Part shown: positions 58,346-64,000 of the stretch, piece by piece | How the letters are laid out: each line of letters opens with the position of its first letter | Position numbering within the stretch: position 1 is the stretch's first letter | Origin: Ipomoea triloba | Taxonomy: Eukaryota > Streptophyta > Magnoliopsida > Solanales > Convolvulaceae | NCBI RefSeq assembly: GCF_003576645.1 | Contig: NC_044919.1 | Span: 34,261,308 to 34,325,307, forward strand | Direction: 5' to 3' | Length of the DNA: 64,000 nt | Notes under the pieces: generated by a model | The model's database searches: none | Seen by the model: the letters and a program-made list of their open reading frames with translations, nothing else | Told to the model about the DNA's origin: nothing | Translations under genes and position numbers: made by a program

Positions 58346-59314
58346 AGCTATCCTCCAACAGGTATAGCGCACTCGCTTCATATCCCTGCCGTCCGTTTCT
58401 CCATCTCCAGCGCCGCTTCTTTCTCGTTTTTCTCTCATTTCGTCAGAAACGCTCCCGGCGTCTACCCCTTCCCGGCTGTCCATTTCAAGCCCTATGAGTT
58501 ATCGTTAATTCACCAAATGAATAGCAACGTTAAGGGCGACGAGAAAGATCCCGACGAAAAATGGACCGCGCCACAGAAAGTGATGCTGGTGAGTAGTTCA
58601 AGTGAAATCGAGGCGAAGTACATAGACTATATGTCCGAGCTGATCAATTGCAAGGTGGTTCCGGTGCCGGTAGCTTCCATAGTCGAAGTTCCCACCACAA
58701 ACGCCGACGCGGATATCCTGGATTAGCTCGGGAAGAAGAAGGAGGGGTCCACGGTACTAGTCTCGTTCGGAAGCGAATACTTTCCGAGCGAGAATGAAAT
58801 TGAAGAGATCGCGCACGGGCTTGAGCTCAGCAACGTGAACTTCATATGGGTGATGAGATTCCGAAAGGGAGAGGAGCTAACCGCCGAGAAGGCTCTCCCT
58901 CATGGCTACCTCGACAGGGTTAAGGACAGAGGAAGAATAATACAAGGATGGGCCCGGCAGGCTAAGATCCTTAACCATCCAAGTATTGGCGGATTTGTTA
59001 GCCAGTGCGGTTGGAATTCTGCGCTGGAAAGCATCAATTTCGGCGTTCTGATCATAGCCCTGCCTGGGTTCTTTGAGCAGCCGTTGAACGCGCGGTGTCT
59101 GGTTGACTTGGGAGTGGCTGTGGAGATCAAGAGAGACAGCGGCGGAAAGCTCCGGCGGGACGAGATGGCCCGCGTTGTGGGAGAGGTGATGGGTGCAGGG
59201 AAACGTGGGGAGACACTGAAGAGGAATATGAAGAAGATGAGTGAGGATTTGAAATTAAGGAGGGAGGAAGAGATAGATGCAGCTGTTCAAGAGTTGGAAA
59301 AACTCTGCAATTAA
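58346..59314 (+). pseudogene. UGT94-like glycosyltransferase, 5'-truncated and interrupted
   Basis: From about 58346 the frame reads SYPPTGIAHSLHIPAVRFSI, a UGT acceptor-domain segment, and continues to a TAG at 58724-58726 where relatives have Trp (ILD-stop-LGKKKEGSTVLVSFGS). After the stop the same frame gives the donor domain, including GLELSNVNFIWV, the PSPG region (GWARQAKILNH ... SQCGWNSALES) and the C-terminus (LEKLCN, stop at 59312). Within the PSPG box the His of HCGW is Gln, the usual WAPQ is WARQ, and GVP is GVL, changes expected to harm UDP-sugar binding. About the first 100 residues, including the catalytic His, are missing. UGT94 enzymes typically add a sugar to an existing glycoside. 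It belongs to a different UGT family from its neighbours. Confidence 0.85.
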
Positions 59315-60155
59315 TTTGCATGCATTCATCATTCATGGCCGTACTGTCGTACTATACATACGAATTTTAAGCAATATAATTGGGAGTTTTATTTTTTTTT
59401 TGAAATGATAATTGGTACATGCATCTTAATCACGTCTATTTCCTTTGATTTGGCACTCCAACCGGAGTCCAACTTCAAACCTTGAGATTATAAGTTAATT
59501 GTTTGACCAACTTAATTAAGATTATTTTTTTTAAATTGTCAAAGACATTATGGTGAAGTTGGATAGCTGTGGCCCTTCCAAGTAATGAGAGATCACAGGT
59601 TCAATCCCCAGTGGGGGTTTACCATGTAGAGATTAACCCATCATTGAATAATTAAATGAGGGTATTGAAGCTTGAAAAAGTCCAAAATAATATATTTTCA
59701 ATATATATACTTTATGCACACAAATAATGTACTTTTTATTTGTTGTCCACCTTTCATAAAATAATGATTAGCTAATATATCTTAGCTTCTGGGCTATTTC
59801 TGCCATTATATTGGTTTTAATGGAGCGTTTGGACTTATGCCATTAGATCACCAGACGTACGGTAATAATGTTTAAGATGATTGAAATAATAATTTAATTG
59901 TTGTCTATGAATAACACTAATGAAATATTATAGAAAATAAAATTGGTTGGCAATTAGCACCAACCCCCTTCTAAGAAAAACTAGAAAACATGGGAGTTAG
60001 TAATTTCTGTGGTATCACAACAAAATAACCAAATTAAATATGTGAAAGATGATATAGATCCAGATAAAGGGCATCCTAAAACTCTATATATGTGAAAGAT
60101 GATACAAATATAGAAAGAGCATCCTAAAACTCTCTGCTCCGATCCGTACAATACA
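59315..60155. other. intergenic, shared upstream flank of the UGT copy B
   Basis: 59555-59660 is SINE-like (GGTTCAATCCCC near 59598). 59690-60010 matches 32040-32340 plus 32850-32890 upstream of the sister UGT, including 'ctatttctgccattatattgg' and 'acatgggagttagtaatttct'. Confidence 0.65.
60039..60138 (+). promoter_or_regulatory. 50-bp tandem duplication in the core promoter/leader of UGT copy B
   Basis: Two units beginning TATGTGAAAGATGATA and ending CATCCTAAAACTCT start at 60039 and 60089. The sister gene at 34142 has one unit only. TATATATG at about 60085 lies at the junction. Confidence 0.75.
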
Positions 60156-61622
60156 ATGGCGTCTGTGAACTCTGCAAGAAAGAATGATACTAAAAGTGAA
60201 GTGATAGTGGTGGTGGTGCCCTTCGTGGCGCAGGGCCACCTGAATTTGCTGGTCCATTTGTCTCGTCTCATCGCGTCTTACAACTTACCGGTCTACTTCG
60301 TGGGTTTAAGCGTGGACATCGCCGCCGTTAAGCGACGAATCGAAGGGTGGAGCCCTTCGGATTATCCCACGTTGCGTTTCCACGAGTTCCCCGCCCCTCC
60401 GGTGTACCTTTCCAACACTAACCCCAGTACGGAATTCCAATCCTACTTGGACGTCCTAGCCTCGGCCATGAACGCCGCCGCGTACTTGCGCCGACCCATC
60501 GGAGACCTCCTCGAGGAGCTATCGGCAAAGTGCGAGCGGCTCGTGGTCGTTAACGACGCCCTGATGATTAACACCGTTAAGGACGTGGCGGCTTCCGTGG
60601 AAAATATCGAGACCTATAACTTCTATGTGGGGTCCGCTTTCCACGACGCCTCGCTCGTGTGGGAGGTCTTGCGTAAAGCCCTTTACTTCCCTTCGTTTCT
60701 CTGGAAGTTTGTCGGGAAATTTGTTCTCCCGGCCGGGGCCGTAATCCCCGACCGGCTTCCAACTCCGTCCAGTTGTTTCCCGGCGGAGTTCTTGAAGTTC
60801 ATCGTGGATCAACGCAAGAACTACCACGCCTTTTGCAAGGGCAGTATTTATGACTCGTGTAGAGCGATAGAGGGTCCGCATTTAGACCTGCTTTCCATGG
60901 TCTATAAGCTAGCGAGAAAAGGGCCTGTTTGGGGGATTGGTCCGTTCAATCCAGTGGTAACTAAACAAAACACAAAGCGCGACGATGATTCTTTATCTCG
61001 CAACCCATGCCTCGAATGGCTAGACAAACAGCCCCCAAAGTCCGTGATCTTCGTCTCGTTCGGCACGCAGACAATTCTCTCCGACCCGCAACTCTACGAG
61101 CTAGCGGAAGGCCTAGAACAAAGTGGCCAAAACTTCATTTGGGTGGTGAAAGATCTGACCAAAGCATACAAAAACACCAAGATAGAGTTGCCGGCAGGGT
61201 TCGAAGAGAGAGTTGAAGGGCGTGGGCTTATTCTCCGAGATTGGGTACCCCAATTAGAGATACTGGACCATGTTTCCACAGGCGGGTTCTTGACTCATTG
61301 CGGGTGGAATTCCTGCATGGAAAGTATGTGCAGGGGAGTCCCCCTAGCGACCTGGCCTATCCAATTTGACCAGCCTAGGAATGCCATTCTAATCACAGAA
61401 GTCCTTAAAACGGGAATACCCATCAAGGATTGGGAACGTAGGGATGAAATAATAACGTCCACCACAATCCGAAACGCCATAAGGAGATTGATGGCGTCTC
61501 CGGAAGGAGAGGAGCTGAGGAATAAGGCGGCACAAGTGGGGAAAGCCGTGAAGGAGTCTGTGATGGAAGGTGGCATATCTCGCCTGGAGATGGATAGTTT
61601 CATTGCCCAGATTACTAGATAA
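60156..61622 (+). CDS. UGT93-like (zeatin O-glucosyltransferase-type) glycosyltransferase, copy B
   Basis: An intronless gene of 488 residues, aligned end to end without gaps with the gene at 34142 and differing at a limited number of scattered positions. Catalytic His28 (FVAQGHLNLL) and Asp134 (VVVNDALM) are conserved, as is the PSPG box at 363-406 (WVPQLEILDH, HCGWNSCMES, WPIQFDQ). Here the box has the Cys that copy A replaces with Gly. The acceptor domain differs from copy A in a cluster around residues 78-105 (for example PAPPVYLS for PEPPGYLS, and STEFQSYLD for SAEGQSYVD), where acceptor choice could diverge. The role is expected to be the same: cytosolic glycosylation of a small hydroxylated molecule, with cytokinins the known substrates of the family. 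The 5' and 3' flanks are also homologous to copy A up to about 62030. Confidence 0.93.
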   Translation: MASVNSARKNDTKSEVIVVVVPFVAQGHLNLLVHLSRLIASYNLPVYFVGLSVDIAAVKRRIEGWSPSDYPTLRFHEFPAPPVYLSNTNPSTEFQSYLDVLASAMNAAAYLRRPIGDLLEELSAKCERLVVVNDALMINTVKDVAASVENIETYNFYVGSAFHDASLVWEVLRKALYFPSFLWKFVGKFVLPAGAVIPDRLPTPSSCFPAEFLKFIVDQRKNYHAFCKGSIYDSCRAIEGPHLDLLSMVYKLARKGPVWGIGPFNPVVTKQNTKRDDDSLSRNPCLEWLDKQPPKSVIFVSFGTQTILSDPQLYELAEGLEQSGQNFIWVVKDLTKAYKNTKIELPAGFEERVEGRGLILRDWVPQLEILDHVSTGGFLTHCGWNSCMESMCRGVPLATWPIQFDQPRNAILITEVLKTGIPIKDWERRDEIITSTTIRNAIRRLMASPEGEELRNKAAQVGKAVKESVMEGGISRLEMDSFIAQITR

Positions 61623-62495
61623 ATAACTTTAATTAATTCTTTGCATTGGTTATAGTCAATAAGAATAAATAAAAATAGGATGGTGTATGTGCATGCCTTC
61701 ACATTTGTGTGTAGCATAAAGCTAAGGCACGTTCATCGTCATTCAAAGATTTACCTCTATTTATTTATGTTCAATATAATATTATTGTGCTAATTAATTA
61801 ATACCCATTTCATATGTTCTGGACTCTGGTTCCTTCTTTTCACTGTTTCAACTATCAAAAAAAAGTAGACGAAAATCTAGAATTTTCTTTTTAACTATTT
61901 GGATCAAAATGAATGGCGTATCTAAAGTATGTAGTTGGAATTTGAATCATAAGAAATGATTGGAAATATCAATCTCGAATCAAATATAGTACACTTGAAA
62001 ATATCAAGTGGTGATGAGACTATTTTTTACCGGGATAGAGAACCTACCTTCTTCAATCCTATTTATCTTATCGTTACTTTCTATGTTTTATTTTGTTATA
62101 ACCATATAATAACAAGAAATTGAAGAAGCTAGCATTTAAAGTCAAACTTATCGTCATCACAATTTTGTGTTAAGTTTTATCAAAGTACATCACCTTAAAA
62201 AATTAATTAATAAAAAATTCTTTTCTACAATATAATTAGTCCTTTTTTTTATCTATATAAAAATAAATCTAATATATTAAATAATAATAATCTATACTAT
62301 TAATAAAAACAATATCCTCAGTTTTAACTTCCCGCCTAAAATAGACCTATAATATTTTGGTGTGCGTAATATTGTAAAATATGGTAATACAATTCCTATC
62401 CCTAATACAATTGTAAATTAAAATAGAATTCCTAATAAAATATATTCTTCCTTACGTTCCTATTCGTAATACAATTCTAGACTAGAATTACTGAT

Positions 62496-63017
62496 GGTAG
62501 TAATTCAGTATATATATTTCTCTGCAATGCAATCTATGGTAGTAATTCAGTATATATATTTCTCTGCAATGCAATCTATACTATTAATAAAAACAATATA
62601 TTTCTCTGCAATGCAATCTATACTATTAATAAAAACAATATATTTCTCTGCAATGCAATCTATACTATTAATAAAAACAATATATTTCTCTGCAATGCAA
62701 TCTATACTATTAATAAAAACAATATCCTCGTAATATTGTAAAAAATATGAAAATTTGGTAGTAATTCAGTATATATATTTCTCTGCAATGCAATCTATGG
62801 TAGTAATTCAGTATATATATTTCTCTGCAATGCAATCTATACTATTAATAAAAACAATATATTTCTCTGCAATGCAATCTATACTATTAATAAAAACAAT
62901 ATATTTCTCTGCAATGCAATCTATACTATTAATAAAAACAATATATTTCTCTGCAATGCAATCTATACTATTAATAAAAACAATATCCTCGTAATATTGT
63001 AAAAAATATGAAAATTT
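62496..63017. repeat. 261-bp unit duplicated in tandem, built of 42-bp repeats carrying the Helitron 5' end
   Basis: Each 261-bp block (62496-62756 and 62757-63017) has two 42-bp units starting GGTAGTAATTCAGTATATAT, three 42-bp units starting ACTATTAATAAAAACAATAT and a final partial unit. The second type contains TCTATACTATTAATAAAAAC, the same sequence as the Helitron's 5' terminus. The blocks look identical. The 14-residue periodic open frames here are products of the repeat. Confidence 0.9.
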
Positions 63018-63036
63018 GGCATAATTCAACCTGCAA

Positions 63037-63120
63037 GGCCAACCAATTTTCTGAACGACATTCGTGCATGCATGTGTAGGCCAACCAATTTTCTGAACGA
63101 CATTCGTGCATGCATGTGTC
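63037..63120. repeat. 42-bp tandem duplication
   Basis: The unit starting GGCCAACCAATTTTCTGAAC and ending GCATGCATGTGTA occurs at 63037 and 63079. Its period equals that of the neighbouring array although the sequence differs. Confidence 0.85.
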
Positions 63121-63543
63121 GGTGCACGAGTCAAGCCTTTTTAAGTTTATTTTGGGATTTCATTTGCACCCCCCCTCCGCGCGCGCGCGCGAGAGAGAGC
63201 CTCTATGTTATACAATTCAATAAGCCTTAGAAAAACTCTTGTATAAGTAGTGGTGCAAACCACTTCTCAAACCAATGTGGGACAAAATTTACTTGAAAGG
63301 TTTTTCTCTATATTTTTCTAACTCAAATTGGTCAACTTTGAGAACCTATTTCTCATTCACCCATTATCAGTTTTGAGCGTACAATATATCAATCATTTCG
63401 TCTAACTACGAAGAACACGAATCCACTTTGACCCGACCCAAATCAAAAGTGGACCCCACATATATTTGTACCACAATATTGGCAGTAAAATGCCATTTTA
63501 TGCTAATTTTTTTCCAACAGTTATTTGTCCAGAGAATATCAAC

Positions 63544-63615
63544 GTGTTGAAGGAAGAAGATGATATATAGTGAAGGGCAATATCATCTTCACTATATATC
63601 TTCTTCCTCCAACAC
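63544..63615. repeat. strong hairpin inside the Helitron
   Basis: The left arm (63544-63575) and right arm (63587-63615) are complementary over about 29 bases with a 3-base bulge, around an 11-base loop. The outer stem GTGTTG(A/G)AGGAAGAAG and the adjacent AGTGAAGGGC also open the palindromic element at 46628. Confidence 0.8.
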
Positions 63616-64000
63616 AACGCTCTACGGTCAACCAACAATTACTCAACTGATTATCCCATTACTCCCATGTAAATTTTTCTCTAATATAGTTATACTTACT
63701 GAATATCAAAATATAAGTGTACTTCAAGATCTTGCAATAACTAACCGACAAGTAATTAAATTAATGAATATGATGCAATAATGTAAATTATCTACCTATT
63801 GCATTTATACACTTATTTTAGAACACTGAATTTTTGTGATATTTGTTACATGCAAGGAAGACTCATACTATAATTGCATTTATACACTTATTCATACTCA
63901 TATTCGATGTTATAATTTATATAATTGTATATCGATTCAAATATTTCTTAAAATATTATAACAAATTCATTCCGTGCAACGCACGGGTGAAAATACTAGT

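Larger units (their letters stand above)
62291..63999 (+). mobile_element. non-autonomous Helitron
   Basis: It begins TCTATACTATTAATAAAAAC directly after an A and ends CTAG directly before a T, the A|T insertion expected for Helitrons. About 10 bases before the end is the stem-loop CCGTGC-AAC-GCACGG (63972-63986), followed by GTGAAAATACTAG. No Rep/helicase is encoded. The interior holds the repeat array at 62496-63017, a 42-bp duplication at 63037-63120 and a hairpin at 63544-63615. Confidence 0.85.

Noticed and set aside
58835..59314. Short intact UGT starting at its internal Met
   Set aside because: It lacks the whole acceptor domain, and the frame upstream continues the same UGT through a stop codon, so it is a pseudogene.
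62494..62994. Periodic 14-residue repeat proteins
   Set aside because: The 42-bp DNA repeat is a multiple of three, so any open frame appears periodic. There is no gene context.

Overview
The window reads as nuclear DNA of a dicot plant. It is AT-rich and intron-containing, the genes belong to plant-specific families (WIP zinc finger, CEN/TFL1-type PEBP, clade-VI-like acyl-activating enzyme, UGT93-like and UGT94-like glycosyltransferases), and the spaces between genes are packed with MITEs, SINEs, LINE tails, solo LTRs and a Helitron. An asterid, perhaps Convolvulaceae or another Solanales member, is a guess only. A run of N between poly-G tracts (about 519-603) and a single N at 45172 are assembly artefacts.

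Layout. 1-99 may be the tail of a gene that starts outside the window. 1177-1764 is a Mutator-like foldback element with a 9-bp target duplication. 4241-6311 (minus) is a two-exon WIP-type C2H2 zinc-finger gene. 8552-9166 is a PIF/Harbinger-like element. 15836-17624 (minus) is a complete four-exon CENTRORADIALIS/TFL1-like floral repressor with a 5S-rRNA-like sequence in intron 1 and an AT microsatellite 16 bp before the start codon. 20.4-22.2 kb holds two LINE tails. 24605-27070 (plus) is a two-exon acyl-activating enzyme, followed by a solo LTR with a perfect 5-bp target duplication (27254-27712).

The right half is a glycosyltransferase neighbourhood. It has two nearly identical intronless UGT93-like genes (34142-35608 and 60156-61622), a more distant third member split by one intron (51809-53346), and a broken UGT94-like gene (58346-59314). 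The first UGT lies between two direct repeats (29195-31360 and 36190-37660), and the first and last UGTs share flanking DNA, so they arose by segmental duplication and were later separated by insertions. Between them lie an alpha/beta-hydrolase gene (38873-40157, minus), a second Mutator-like foldback (42011-42692), a Harbinger-like MITE (44824-45417), a small degenerate LTR retrotransposon carrying a nested near-perfect 410-bp palindrome with its own target duplication (46628-47037), a solo LTR, and a 5'-truncated Ty1/copia element (55039-57761, minus). The window closes exactly on the 3' end of a non-autonomous Helitron (62291-63999), which carries tandem copies of its own 5' terminus.

Apart from the UGT cluster, which probably glycosylates small molecules or hormones (UGT93 members are known cytokinin O-glucosyltransferases), the genes share no evident pathway. 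No single new system stands out. The most unusual structures are the palindromic TG...CA element, the Helitron with repeated termini, the 5S-like insert in the CEN-type gene, and the unidentified ORF wedged between the copia element and the UGT94 pseudogene.
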